Origin: Arabidopsis thaliana
Lineage: Eukaryota > Streptophyta > Magnoliopsida > Brassicales > Brassicaceae
Assembly: GCF_000001735.4 (NCBI RefSeq)
Contig: NC_003071.7
Location: 12,331,151-12,395,150, forward strand
DNA: 64,000 bases
Direction of reading: 5' to 3'
In this document: piece after piece, positions 33,931 to 47,391 of the stretch
Layout: each line of letters begins with the position of its first letter
How positions within the stretch are numbered: position 1 is the stretch's first letter
Notes under the pieces: generated by a model
Told to the model about the DNA's origin: nothing
The model's input: the letters and a program-made list of their open reading frames with translations, nothing else
Database searches by the model: none
Program-made: the position numbers and the translations under genes

Positions 33931-35341
33931 TTGTGTTTCTTAGCCGTCGGATTATTCATGGACCTTGTTAAAGATCCAATGCATATGGAGAAACTAAAAG
34001 GTATATTAGAATCGGTTTGTTATAGTCAATGGGTGCATATAGAATCAGGTGTGACAAAGAATTATTCGTATTGTGTGATTATGAACTTGTTAGATGTATG
34101 AGAGTGTACTTGTCGAGTTTGTGTTTGTTCAATTCGTATTATTCACTCAAATTTTCATAAAATAATACTAACTTATCTGTATGTCATATTTTTATTTTGG
34201 TTTCTAAGTCTTGAGTACGTGAGAACCAATCAGAATTATTACTAAGGATTTTATCATTCATTGCTATCTTTTTTAAAGTGTATATAATGAATAATGTTAC
34301 GGGACCAATAGGATAATGCATAAAGTAAAAGAGTGTTGTTACAGACTGACGAATTTAATCATACAATTCCGTGTCTTCTCTAGAGATATATAGTAAAGTT
34401 TTAAAATTACCAAAAAGCTTATGTTTCTCACATTTTTAGGAGCTTTGCCTTTTTCTTTTTCAGTCCTTAATAAAGATCTGTGCATATGAAGATGCATGTA
34501 CGTACCACGTTATTATGTTCACTTTCCAGTATTAATATTAATCCGTACATCCATGAAAACCCTTTACCCTTTTTTTTCCTCTTTTTTGATTAAACAACCC
34601 TTACTTTTTACATGTGTATACCGTAAATCTTGGATTTATTTGACATAAATAGATACCCAAAATGCATGGATTCTTTTGATATAAGACTTGATTTGTATAT
34701 AAAATCAACTTCATCATCGTTCTAATCCATATATACTCCCGTTCAATTCCTTTGTCATTTAAAGTTTTTTTTTTCACATGGACCCATAACTGTTCAGAAT
34801 TAACTTAAATCCCAAAAGGAATGATCACTGTACAATTGACTCTCCTTAAACCTTATATACAAATATATGATAACTAACCATGCTGCTTTAAATTAACCAA
34901 TACAAGATAACCAATTTATAATATTCCTCCTTAAAATGAGCAAAATATATCAAGGAGACCATGCATCTTGGCTAATAGATGTATAACTGAGTTGGATGCA
35001 TAATTAGTAAACCCATCCTTGATTCCTTGTGACACACAATTTTGAAAATGTGAATAGTTGAATCCAATACATGACATTGACAGCAGTTGGAGTTGTGGGA
35101 TATGTAACTCAGTGTATAAACTTGACTAGCCATTGAAGTTCACAAACTACGTAAGACATTGCTCTGTATAGTTCAAACAAGTACTCTATTATTAGTCAAT
35201 AGCAAAAAAATGAATAAACACCCATAATGACCAAAACTTTAGAAGATAATCTCTACCAAAATAATATAAAAATACAATAAACTAGGCTTGCACCAATTTG
35301 CATCATTTTCTCCAAAATTTGTAACTTTTGAACTGGTTTTG
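33931..35341. other. 3' flank of the Dof gene and intergenic DNA
   Basis: The 3' untranslated region probably ends within about 250 bp. The rest is AT-rich with no supported gene. Confidence 0.5.
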
Positions 35342-35347
35342 AAATAG

Positions 35348-35525
35348 GTGGAAGCTTTTGATGTTACAAACACAGTGTTGCTTGAGGAACTGGAAACACA
35401 GTGTGTAACAAGTACTGAGGAAACAGAGAAGCCTACGATGCTTAAGAGATGGTCCAGAGGTTATTGAAGCAATTTCACCTTCATTGTTGGTTCCTGGCTT
35501 GAAGAATAAACCATCCAAGAAGTAG
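35348..35525 (+). pseudogene. Unknown gene fragment with one frameshift
   Basis: From an AATAG acceptor-like site, one frame reads VEAFDVTNTVLLEELE and on to TMLKRWSRG. The reading then continues in another frame as IEAISPSLLVPGLKNKPSKK and a stop. Composition and the clean continuation after one shift look protein-derived. I do not recognise the parent protein. It may be a captured last exon, or chance. Confidence 0.35.
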
Positions 35526-35850
35526 AAATTGTGAAGCAAGATTTCGAACACCGATTTTTTTATTTTATTTTATTCACCTCCAAATAAATGCGACTTTGAG
35601 ATAAAAAGTGATTTATAGGTATCAAAATTTTGTTCTTTTTGTGTGAGTTTGATTTACAAAAATACAAAAAAACTGTGACCAAACTTTGATTGTAAAAACA
35701 AACCTTGAAACTCACACAAAAAGAATAACCCGAATCGAATAGAACCGAATCAAAATTACGGCAACAACAACATCACCAATATGAGCATAGCTGCGATTAC
35801 TAGCTCCTATTATTTGAATTACACATAAACTCTGATACATTCAAACAAAC

Positions 35851-36914
35851 TTATTTAGAAATGATGAATTTGGTTTTTGCAGGCAACTTTGATGCGGCTA
35901 TAGAAATAGCTTCTCTAGCTACTTTTTCGGAAACACCACCCATTTCATAAATGATTTTACCTGGTTTAACCACAGCTACCCAAAACGCTGGAGCTCCTTT
36001 CCCACGACCCATACGCGTTTCAGGAGGTCTTACTGTAACTGGTTTGTCTGCAAATATATGAACTCGAACAGTTAAACCACGTCCTATATTTCGTGTCATT
36101 GCTCGTCGTCCTGCTTCTATTTGTCTAGAAGTGATCCAAGCTGGTTCAAGTGTTTGAAGAGCATATCTACTACAAATATACCCCTGAGAAGATACTCCTT
36201 TATTAATTCTTCCTCGATGATGTTTCTGAAACTTTGTTCTTCTTGGGATATCGCTGATGGAACTCTTTTTTTTTTTTTTTGGTTTCTTTTCGTTGACGGA
36301 ACTTTTTTGTTTTTGTTGTTTCTTTTCGTTGTTGGAAGTCTCGTGGACCTCTCTCACACGATTCACTCTCGCCGGAAGAATTGTGCATCTGAACTGCCAA
36401 GTTCCAAGAACCTAAACCAAAAGTGAATGTAAAAACACACGTTAAAAAGTTTTTCATATGGTGAATTTTTTTTTTTACCTGTCCGAAGCGAGAACCAGTG
36501 GTGTTGAGAAGGCGTTGTTGATTAATCTGTGGAAAGAGATACATCTCTCTTTCGGCTTGGTTACATGTTAGGCCTTCTAAGTTGTTAAGGGACTCTTCAA
36601 GAGTCTGCACATTCATTGTCACACTTATGAACATTATACAAAGAGATTGATAAAATTTCTTCTCAGGGTAATATTGAATCCGACAAATGAATCATAATAG
36701 GGTAATGAATTGTCGAACCACTCACCTTCTTGGGATTGATGAAGTCTGGAGTAAAAAAGGGAATCGAGGAAGTGGAATCAGAAGCAGTAATCTTCGGAAA
36801 GAAACGAGACATAGCAGGAACAGCAGTGGGAGATAGAGATGGTACAAGACTGAGAAATCCTCGGCTTATCTGACGTTGATGTTCCACGACGCGGCTAAAC
36901 ATGAATCTCTGCAT
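35851..36914 (-). CDS. Nuclear-encoded plastid-type ribosomal protein L16, organelle-targeted
   Basis: Three exons (36726-36914, 36479-36604, 35851-36411) with GT-AG borders join to 291 residues. Exon 1 encodes an Arg/Ser-rich start ([20 protein letters not shown]) with few acidic residues, as in mitochondrial or plastid presequences. A linker follows, then a very Lys-rich stretch (about residues 125-150), then a complete uL16 domain (about 155-291). That domain has [20 protein letters not shown] and [18 protein letters not shown], characteristic of plastid/cyanobacterial L16 and unlike plant mitochondrial L16. The plastid genome normally encodes its own rpl16, so this looks like an old gene transfer that gained a presequence and introns. 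Another start at 36616 would skip exon 1. Which organelle it enters is not decided by sequence. Probably At2g28815 from memory. Confidence 0.82.
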
Positions 36915-37237
36915 CTTGCTGCTCTCAGATCTATAGAACTTGCTGCTCAAGCTGAAGATAAATGCATTTTTTTGTACATTTATTTTGCCTTCTTCTCCAC
37001 GGCCAAATTAGGAAATTATATATTTAAGATTTCTTTTCTTTAAAACTCTAATAAAAAAAAAAGAAACACTAGTCTTGTAATTGTGACTTTTAATTAAGAT
37101 CCGAGAAAATGTGAATTTCAGACAAAAGTGATTTACAGGTTTCAAAATCTTGGTTTTTTTTGTGAGTTTTTGGTTAATAAAGAAAAAAAAGTGAGCAAAA
37201 TGTGAAAATGTATAAGCAAACCTTAAACACTAAACTC
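36915..37237. other. Short intergenic between the L16 gene and PUB12
   Basis: AT-rich; it holds the L16 promoter side and the PUB12 3' untranslated region. No other feature is seen. Confidence 0.6.
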
Positions 37238-39458
37238 TCAGATTAGGGAGATTTGATCTTCCAAACCTAAACCAGAGTGTTGTTTCTGCTGGTCGTTAAA
37301 ACGGCTAAAGCGGTTAAGTAACTGTGCCGCTTTGCGTTTTCCTCTGTCAGTACCATTCTCAGCCATTTCTATTAAAAGATCCATAATCCCTAATTTCTGA
37401 GCTTCAATCAAATGTTGCTGATTCCATGAACACAAGTGCACTAATACCGCAGCTGAGTTTTCTTTGTTCCGCGGTGACCCGCTTCTTATAAAATCTACCA
37501 GAACTGGAACTGCATCAGCGGCTCCAACCTCTGATTTCCCGTCCGGATGACTCGATAGTATGGCTAATATCGAGAGTGATTCATCAACCATTCCGCTTTC
37601 GGGTTCTGTTAGTAACCTCATTAGCACGGGAACTAAACCGGCTCTCACAGCTTTTCCTTTGTTTCCTTGAAATATGCAGAGATTAAACAGAGCAGTTGCC
37701 GCGTCTTTTTTGCCTCTCTGTGATCCTTCGCTCAGCAAGGTCACAAGAGGCGGGATCGCTCCTGCGGCACCTATTGTCACTTTGTTCTCGTCTATAACCG
37801 AGAGGCTGAAAAGTGTAGCTGCTGCGTTTTCTCTAGCTTCCATGCTACCTTTCTGAAGCACATGAACAATACCTGGAACTGCTCCAGATGAATAAACAAT
37901 CTTCCCTTTGTTCTCTTGACATATCGAGAGGTTAAGAATCGATGTCACAGCGTGTTCTTGAGTCCGAGAGTCATTAGATATCGTGAGGAGATTCACCAGA
38001 AGAGGGATCGCGCCTGAGGCAGCAATGGCGACTCGGTTATGATTGTTTTGTTTTGCTAGAAGACGGATTTCTCCTGCAGCAGATCTTCGGTCTTCAGGCT
38101 GTTGCGATGTGAGCTTAAGTAGAAGTTCTTCAATCTTGTTATGTTCATCATCAGGGGCTGACGACGAAGATGAGGCCTTACTACTCGGTTGAGATATGTT
38201 GGGACGCTTTGGAGGTTCGATGCCATTGGACTCACACCATTGAGCTATAAGGCTTCTTAGAACATAGTTTGGTGTCATGATATCGCTTGTCAGCGTTTCT
38301 TGCGTCTTTGGACACGTCAAGTGTCCTCCTTCAAGCCACTTCTTAATGCACTCACGTTCATAAGTCTACACAGGATTTCAACGACACCAATCAAAAAAAT
38401 TGAAAATGAATTAAAAAGACAAGTAAAGGGAGAATAATGCTTTTACAGTACCTGCCCTGAAGAAACAATAACTGGATCAGTCATCAATTCTAGAGATATT
38501 GGACAACGGAACTCTTCAGGCGGAATTAGCATATCTCGATCATCATCTCGCGACTTCGGAAGCGATGATTTCAGTCTCAATGGAGCATCATCCAAGTTAG
38601 GATTATAAGTTTGCACAAAGTCCTTAATCTTCTTAAGAACCATAGACATCTTCTCAAAACTTTCACCAGGATCATCACCACCACTAGAACTAACCATGTC
38701 AAGTAAAGCCAATGACTCTTGCGTAAGGTCAGTTATAGTCATCAACTGAAGCTTCTCCGCCACTCTCCTAACCATATCAGACTCCATTACACTACCTCTA
38801 CCACTATAAAGAGATAGAACATCCTTATACAACTCATCATCATACACATCGCCACCGCGTTTTCCTAACGATCTTCTTAACTGAACTAAAACAAGCTCCA
38901 CCTACAACAACCAGAAATGAATCTGAAAAGCTGAAGTTTCATGAACAAGAACAAAAGCAGAGCAGATAATGGTTTTAGTAGTACCTGTTCTTTAAGTTCA
39001 TCTGAAATTTCCAGATTCTCATAAGGGATTATACTTAAAGCTTGTTCCAATAGAGAAGTCACTTTCTGAAATTTCACCATCACTTGATCTCTCTCCAACA
39101 CCTACAGGAATCAATCAGATTCATATTTCGATTTCGATTTCAACTACACTCAGATCTAAGTATGTTTAGAATCGAAATACTCACACACCAGGTAAATTTT
39201 GCTAACATGGCTAACGAAAGAAAGCAAATCCTTAGCATGAAGAAGCGATTGCTTAACAGATAACAAAGCATTCACTACTTCCGAAGATGATTCCTGATTG
39301 TCTCTGATCTCTTCCAACATAGGAAGAAGAAGCGACAATCGCCGGGAGAGGTTAGCGCAGTGCTTCTTCATCGGTGTAACGGAATCGGAAATTGAAGCGA
39401 TCTCGTTTATTGAATCGATTAAGGTTTGAGCTAATTTGTGTTTCTCTGATTTCGCCAT
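37238..39458 (-). CDS. PUB12: U-box/ARM-repeat E3 ubiquitin ligase
   Basis: Four exons (39189-39458, 38985-39101, 38452-38901, 37238-38365) join to exactly 654 residues, the length I remember for PUB12. An N-terminal UND helical domain covers about residues 1-240. The U-box begins at [14 protein letters not shown] (about 260) and runs to about 330. Armadillo repeats fill about 350-640 (for example [40 protein letters not shown]). The U-box recruits the E2 and the ARM repeats bind substrate; PUB12 with PUB13 is known to ubiquitinate the flagellin receptor FLS2 and dampen immunity. The exon 3/4 junction splits the U-box between SSGQ and TYEREC. Confidence 0.95.
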
Positions 39459-39710
39459 TTTTTGTATTGGTTTAGGAAACACGCAGAGGGAACTGTTATT
39501 CTAGTAATCAGTTTTTTTTTTTTGGTCACGAGGTTTTTGACTCAGGCATGAAAGCTACAACTGTGTGAAGACGAAGACGAAGGAGTCATGGATTAGTCAT
39601 GAGTCATAAACCGGCTCAGATCGGTTAGGCTAAGTCAGCAACATTATCAATTGCGATAATTTCGGGTCGGATTGGGTTGTTGTATTTTTTCAACCCAAAG
39701 AAAATAAAAT

Positions 39711-39778
39711 AGTCAACTGGTCAAACAAGAAATACCAAAAAATGAGTCAACTGGTCAAACAATAAATACCAAAAAAAG
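39711..39778 (+). repeat. 34-bp tandem duplication
   Basis: Two adjacent near-identical copies starting AGTCAACTGGTCAAACAA (39711-39744, 39745-39778). Confidence 0.85.
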
Positions 39779-40563
39779 AAACAAATTTGGAAAAAAATTG
39801 GTGATTGTTTTTAGTTAAGTGGTTAATGCCAGACTAATCCCAAAGAAGAAAAAAAAACAGTATTTTAGCTTAGTTTATTTGTGTTTGAAACATTCAGATT
39901 TTATTTTAACGTATAGCAAGCTAATTTGTATGGTATATTTCAAATATTTGGACTATATGAACATGGAGATTCACAACTATGTATCTTTGTGTTGCTACTA
40001 TATATTTATACGAGTTTAGATAATAACATGTTTTGCTCTTTGGCTTACTCAATTCTCAGAGATAATTTGAGAAAACAAAGAAACATCAATAAAAATTAAG
40101 ATTTATGATTATGAATGTACTACTTAATGTTTGATTTGTAACTTATTATCAAAATTTCAATAGTTTGGTATCAATATTGAGGGAAAATTTGTTTGGGCAT
40201 AATATACAAGACATCATAAAATCATCTGTGGTCAAATGAAGATGGTAAATTTATTAAACGTAGAAAACAAACAAAATCAAAGAAAGATGAAATAACAAAA
40301 TTGTAAATATATGCATGTTTGCTTATACATAATTGGATTTTGCAGTAAGAGATATTCCCACTATTCCTTAGAAAGAGATATGGGTTCACATTTCTTGTTG
40401 ACAAACGACGGTTTGACTATCCTAGCTCCAATCAAAACGAGATAAAAGGCTAGAAAAAAGCCCAATGGGCCATAACTAAATGGGCTCGTTCAATTTTTGA
40501 GAAAAGTGAGAAACTTGTGAGTTGTGAGAATGATTTGATGATAGACCAAGGAGTTATGATTTG

Positions 40564-40627
40564 AACTTGTGATACTTATGTTTTGCCTTTTTTTAAAAAG
40601 AAAAAAAAAAAGAAAAAAACTTGTGAT
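40564..40627 (+). repeat. Possible micro poly(A) insertion
   Basis: The 10-bp repeat AACTTGTGAT (40564-40573, 40618-40627) flanks 44 bases that end in an A-rich tail with G interruptions. The short repeat makes this weaker than the others. Confidence 0.4.
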
Positions 40628-41526
40628 CTTGTTCGCCAGTACTCCAACAACACAAGTATATTTTACGGCATTAGTCGTTAATTAAATGACTAATCAAACT
40701 CTAATCAAAATGTCAGCTAATTTGGAAATTTTCTCATCTCATTGTGAGCCACCTAATTGCGTATAAGCAAACCCATGAAAGCAACTTACCAATTAAACAT
40801 CTAATTAGTTATCTTAATCACATCTTAATCATGCTTCCCATTGGACAAGCATAGCTCTTATATCTTTTTGACCATTATTTTATTCATGTTAGGTGGAGAC
40901 TACTTTTATATTTTAGATTAGTATTTTCAAGATGTCTTATTTGAATATTCATAATACGTCTACAATTAGGATCTCTCTTATAACATAAATTATGTTAGAT
41001 ATTTGAAAAGTTATACCTGGCTGATATTTAATTTCAACTGTATCATTCAAATCCAATTAAATTTCTCTTGTCATTAGATAATTCTGATATAACATCCATC
41101 CACACTTGAGTGTTTTCTCAAGTGGATTCTTAAATATTATATATAGTTGGAAGAATCTTTTGGAATCTTATGTCACTTGATTTAACCTTAGGAGATGTCA
41201 TATGAAATTAAGTCGTGCAAGTTATAGAATCTGAGTTATATGATTCTCTGATACTTTCTTGCTTGTGTTTATAAGAACATAACTTTTGCTGCTACTCAAC
41301 GGATTGGATGTGTTGTATACGTTTTAAAAATCCATTTGGTGTCAAAACAACCACTAATAGTCTAATACTTGGCCTATTTTAAGTTTCTCAACTTGTTATT
41401 TAGTATGTTTTATTTACTGAGGTATCTGTCTTAGTATATAAACTATATATTATCAACTTGTTTAGTTTATATCAAATCTGCAATCGTCACATGAGTTATA
41501 CGGTTATCAAATGTATACTTAGGTCA

Positions 41527-41677
41527 TGAATGGTGACATAGACCGCACCCAAAACCGCACCGCAATAGTGCTGTAACATTATCAAAATCTCTACATATAC
41601 ATATGTATTTATGTATTTTCGTTACTATTTGAACTGCACCGCATTTCTCCCACACCGCAAAACGCGGTTACCATTCA
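41527..41677. mobile_element. Small MITE with inverted ends
   Basis: The ends are TGAATGGTGAC on the left and GTTACCATTCA on the right, inverted repeats matching at 10 of 11 positions. The inner sequence repeats ACCGCACC/CACCGCA motifs near both ends. It is about 150 bp and non-coding. The ends look hAT-like, but I could not define a target-site duplication. Confidence 0.5.
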
Positions 41678-44600
41678 AATCCTTATAATTATGAAAATCG
41701 GCTCCTAATTTCAACCAGTAAATCGAAACTATTATAAATTATAATATATCTATATTTGTCGTTAATATCATTACAAATAGTTAATTCAACCAACAAAACA
41801 AAATCATTATATGAAAATAATATCGTTATAGTTAGCCTCTTTTGTCAAAAATTTAGGTTAATAGATATTAGTTGGTGTCTTTAGTCTCCATCACTATCAA
41901 ACTAGTTACGGAAATGTTGTATTATGGCATTAAATTGACCAGCAAATTAGTATATATAGTCTATATTAGATCTTTTGAATGGTTTTAAGAAAACTCCCTT
42001 AACGAAAAAAAAACGATTTTAAGATAATACTCTAAATTTGTTGAGTTTTACTTTTTTGAGTGTTCAAAACTTCAAATGTTTTGTGGTTATATTTTTCACG
42101 TATATTCGTTGTCAACGACCACCAATTGTAAACGTTTATGATTTGTTAATGATTAAAGTGTAAGAAAATACCATACCAACAAAAGAGATTATAAGCCAAT
42201 TTTGTTGTTGTTGTTTTTTAACATAGAATTGCCACATAGGCACATACGACATTTAGATCCACCAAATAATAATGCAAAGAGATTATAATTAGCGATATTC
42301 TTGTGTTTATCTCTATATACATTTTTTTTCATTTCTTATTTGATAAAATATTAAAAATCTATATACTTAACTTCAGATCCCAGTATATGTAAATTTCTTA
42401 TGTTATATATTAACTTCTTATTCTTCTTTTTAACTTTGATTTTCACTATTTATAGTAACGAATATCATTTACTTGATAGCCAAATAAATCGAACATACTT
42501 GATCAGATTGTTTTATTTTGTATGAAACACCTGATCAGAATTTAACTAGTTTAATTTAGGGAAGCGCCAAAAGTAGTACTCTTTATTACAATTACTTCGC
42601 ACCGACGTTATGAATCCGCTTGTCTACTAAATTCATTACTTTAATTTTGTTTATACGAGTTAATTATGAAATTTAAGTATAGCATTATTAATCTCTGCCC
42701 CACCCCCACATATCCGTTGATTTCTCCTATTTTAGAATCTAACATTTATATAAGCTTTATTAGAATAACGATTCTTTCGTTGACTTTTTTGAATCCATCC
42801 TCAAGTTCATTCTAATTGGTATTGGTAACATGAGATTGTTGAGATAGGACTTCTGCAGATAAAAATTAAGACACTCGACTTGTGTATATATAACCATTGC
42901 AACAGTACAAATGTGAATTACATATGTAGCAAAATGGTGAAAATTGGAATCATAAAAGTGTTTAAAAAAAGGGGATAAAATTTACTTTTTGAAAAAATGA
43001 GACATGGAAGTAAGAAATGTCGGTGAAAATAAAAAGAAGAGAAAAATGTCGAGTCTGACAAAGCTCGCGTGCCGATCAATTTATTTAATAATTCAGACTT
43101 GTCTCGTTTCACAATTTCATAAAGTTATGTCCAAAAACTTCTGCACCTTTGATGTTATCAACAACTCCATCTACCGTACGCTTTCTATATTCATTTTATT
43201 TTTTATTTATTCCATTTGATTCTTAACCCTACATTTCCCTTTTTATATTGATTTTTTTTAACTATTATTCGTTTACCTAATAAATAAACAGATGAGAATA
43301 TAATCAAACCATGCAAAAACAAAACTATTGAGGGATATGAGTCACTTCTTTATTAGCTTCAACAAGAATTTGAGATACTTGGTTATTGAGATGACGTTTC
43401 TATGGGTATCTTTATCTATTTTTGATCAAAATGTTTACGAATAGTGAAATCAAATCATAAAAAGTGTTTCTGAGCGAGTGATAGATGCTTTCCATAAAAT
43501 AAAATAAAAAATGGGCAAATGATCGACGGTGAAAAAAGTTATTTTCAGCTTCAATCACTCGAATTCATATTATTCTTTACATTGTTTTCAAGTTGATAAT
43601 GATTACGAAAATATGTAAATATCACCAAAAACAAGTAGTAAATACCAAAACATAAAAAAAAAAACAGATAATGTGCCTGTATAATTCTCAGCAGAGTAGA
43701 GGGTTCCATTACTATCAAATCAGTTCATCAATGTACAATGATAAATAATTCATAAGAAAAAAAAAATGAGTATGCATCTGATGGTAGTTGAAAATAAGTA
43801 AATATGTCTGTTGAATGTGTATGGTTTATAACTTTACATTATTTCATGCGAATTTTACGTACCAAACATGGAATCTTTTTTTGTTCTTGCTCATACTTCA
43901 GTTAATTACGTTAGTAATTCGTAAAAAAGTTTCGTGGACCCCAAAACGAAATAAGATCCTCATGACAAATGCCAATCTGACACAAAACAGTTATGTCGCC
44001 ATGGTACTATGCATGACACAAAAAGTAATTAACACAATTAAAAAGGATAATCAAGAGAAAAATATATATAAACTATAATTTCTTAATAAAAAGTACAACA
44101 TTTTTAGATTTAGGATTTATAATTTACTTTCTATGGTTGTAATTTAAAATTTGAGATTTAGAGTTTAAGTATAGAATTTAGTTTTAACGTTAGGGTTTTG
44201 AATTTTAAATTGAAATTATGACATATTTTAAATGAATATAATCTAACATTCTTAGTTTTGGTATAAATGTAGACTTTATTTTAGTTGTTTAGGGTCTCAT
44301 AAAAATGAAAAATGTGATTAGGTGGATACAAAAATGAGACATACTTGTTTTTATCAAAATAAATAAATGAGACATGCTTAAGGACCCCCTACCCATACCA
44401 CCACAACACGCTTTGAATCATCTTCAATAGATGATAAGAGTCATGTAGTAAACGCTATACGACTATTCAGTAAGAAAATAAATAATTTGGTCAACTATTT
44501 CCCATCATAAATATGACATTACTATATGAGTGAGTATATAGATATTTCGTCAAAATGAACGCACCGATCAATGGAAAATAAAAGGCACCCATCAATGAGA

Positions 44601-44818
44601 ACCTTATAATAAAACACACACACACAAATTCCGTATAGACCAGGTTTCAGTATTTTTGTTAGTTTGGAGTGTAATAACTCTTTTTTTTTTCTTGGAGTAA
44701 AAATGAGTACAAGTACCTTAGTGAACAAATTTATTGTTTTGTTGGAATTAAACTGTTGATCAATAATTCGACACGACAGTAAATAACTCACTGGGACAAC
44801 CAAAAAAGTCATATTAAT

Positions 44819-44865
44819 TCATGGAACATATATATGCTGACAAACAAAAACAAATCATGGAACAT
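44819..44865 (+). repeat. Possible micro poly(A) insertion
   Basis: TCATGGAACAT (11 bp) at 44819-44829 and 44855-44865 flanks 25 bases that end GCTGAC then AAAC-AAAAAC-AAA. The tail is A-rich rather than pure A. Confidence 0.45.
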
Positions 44866-47018
44866 CTATTTGGTGTTTTCCAAAAGCAAATATCGTCTTT
44901 AAGTCAGAAAATGCAAACAATTTTGGCCGCAAAAAAAAGCATGGGTTAGAAAGTTTGAAAGAAATCGAGTTATATCAAACTGGTGAAAATTGGCGACACA
45001 ATCTGTTTTTTACTGAATATGTTTCTATTAAAACGAGTTCGGTTGTGATGTTTACTCAACTAGTAGAAAAAAAAAAAAAAAAAAAGAAGAAAAACGCCAT
45101 TCTGGTCAACAAATTTTGGGCCAATATTCCAAATACACGTTACTATATTTTCGATTGAAATGTCGTATTGTAATTAATACAGTATAGTAGTAGAACAATA
45201 TTAGAGACACGTACGTAGGTTTGGTTAGATGCTTTTGTCTATAACTCTATGCCAAGTAATGATTGGTGATTCGTCAATCGTAATTCTTTTTTTTTATATA
45301 TAAACCCAAATAATTTGCTTTACAATCTCTGAATTCTATGTTTTGAGATCATCCATATTCCAATCTAACTGTCGTTAAGGCTCTTCTTTCAAAGGAAGAC
45401 CCTATTTGCAAGTTGGACACAGACGGACAAGTTCTCAACGATTAGGAGAAAATCGTTAGGACTAATCAAAGTTTTAGATAGGTACCACTACCTAAATAAA
45501 CTATGTACGAGGACGATACATCCAGTACAAGAGAAATATATATGCAACCTCATCATATAAAATCATAGTCACGAGATTTTATGACAGATCTTAGTCGTAC
45601 ATAAATGGCTGACAGATTTGCATGATATATTGCAATGATATATTTTTTTTTAACCCAAAACATTTTACCAGCTTATATCAACAATAGACATATATATAAT
45701 CTGAAATAAGGAATCTAATAAAATAGCTCTTAATATTGAATTTAAAGAAGAAAAAAAGTGAAACAAAGCATTCGAGATTTGATGTCGAAGTCCACATCGG
45801 GAAGCGAAGGTCATCAAACGGCCACTTGGACTCCGATGAGAAAATTTCAAGTGGGCTGCTTGTTGGCTTTTAGTATAATATTGACCACAAATTATTTATA
45901 TGCTTTTTAGTTATAATATGCAGATATTGTATCTATATAATACTCCATGAATAGTATACATATGAGTGTGTTTCTTTTTGTTAAATATCCAAGGAAGAGT
46001 GCATAATCATTTTGGAACCATTTATGTTTAAATAATAAAATTTATGATATATATACTGTATCAAAATAACTATGTGTTATTAGAGAAAATGAAGATATAG
46101 TCATTAAGTTAGGTAATTTAATATGTACAATATTTTAAGAATATCATGTCATTTTATAAATTTATATTATTTCAAACCAAACTAAATTGCTTTAGCTTCT
46201 GTCGAAACTGCCTACTATTTAAATTTGTTTTTCTAAAAACTTCTTTGATCGAATTAGCTTTCCCGAAGTTCTAGTACAATTCTAAAAATTGTGTACTAGA
46301 ATCTACAAATAGCATATTAAACTTTAAATTTCCTTTGAACTAGCTTGTACATAAACTACCATTTCTTTTCTTGTTTATTTGTGACTTAAGTGTTAAAATT
46401 TTTCTTCACACCATCTAGCAAAACACCTAACATTGTTCCCTTTCCAATAATCGAATCGCCTATCCTACAATCATCGATAATTTAGTATAGGATCTAGAAG
46501 ACTTACTATGACTAATTTTGACAATGGTGAAATAATCAAACTTTTTTTATTAAACTAATGTGTTGTATTGGATCAGAAAACATGATTTACATAATGTTTG
46601 TAACATTGATATCACCCCCTACATGTATATTAAAAGCCTTATCGACTCCAAATTTTTACCGAAAAAATTGAAAAATTGTTCAAAAACACAGTTTTAGGAT
46701 CTCATTATACAGATCAAATCACACGAATTCATATCATAATAATTTTTTTGGAAGTCCGGTTATTTTACTAATTTGATCCAACATATCTATGATGAATCTT
46801 AGTTAAGATGTGGTGATCACTCAAACAGTAAATTTGTAAATTTTGTTCATTAAAATCAGTTTCTTGTGGACAAAACCATCCTATTTTTGGCAAATCAAAG
46901 AAAATATAATTAATCTCAAAGAAAAAAGCTACAAGAAAAAAAAAATGGCCTCAAAATAAAAATAGAAAATATCTGACAAGACTGCCCGAAATCACAAGTA
47001 ACTGTAACAAAACTGACA

Positions 47019-47058
47019 ACGGGCAAAAAAAAAAAAAAAAAAAAAAAAAACTGCCCGT
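47019..47058. repeat. Poly(A) flanked by a 7-bp inverted repeat
   Basis: ACGGGCA and TGCCCGT flank a run of 26 A. A related ACTGCCCG occurs at 46981. It may form a hairpin; no function is assigned. Confidence 0.6.
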
Positions 47059-47391
47059 CGGGCAAATCCTCCAATAGAGAGTCGTCTCTCTTTATCTCCG
47101 TCTCTCTCTTTTTTTTTTAATCAACTTTATAAAAAAAACAAAAAAAAAATTTAAAAATTAATATCTTCTCAACAAATGACTCTATCAATGTGTACATAAA
47201 TGTGAATCTTCTTCCCTCTTCTTCTTCTCCATTGTTAAAAGCTCTCACACAACCACCGTTCTCCGTCACGGTGGCGCTTTATTCTCTCATCGGAGCGCCT
47301 CACCGGTGGCAGACGGTGTCGTTGTTCCTCTCCTAAAACCTCCATCAATCACCATCTCTTTACACAGAGCTCTAACCAAAATCTTCGAGAG

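Larger units (their letters stand above)
39459..47391. other. Large intergenic between PUB12 and XBAT31
   Basis: About 8 kb of AT-rich DNA without a supported protein or RNA gene. TGGGCC-type motifs occur at about 40457-40485. Other contents are a 34-bp tandem duplication, a small MITE at 41.5 kb, two possible micro insertions (40564, 44819) and a poly(A) flanked by an inverted repeat near 47.03 kb. The last 150 bp, CT-rich, are probably the XBAT31 leader. Confidence 0.5.

Noticed and set aside
41983..42024. TTTTAAGA repeat around TTAACG plus A9
   Set aside because: Only 8 bp of repeat in AT-rich DNA; could be chance, so not counted in the micro-insertion set.
45780..45800. GTCCACATCGG resembling the upstream element of plant snRNA genes
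   Set aside because: One C is missing, no TATA box follows at the right distance, and no snRNA sequence is downstream.
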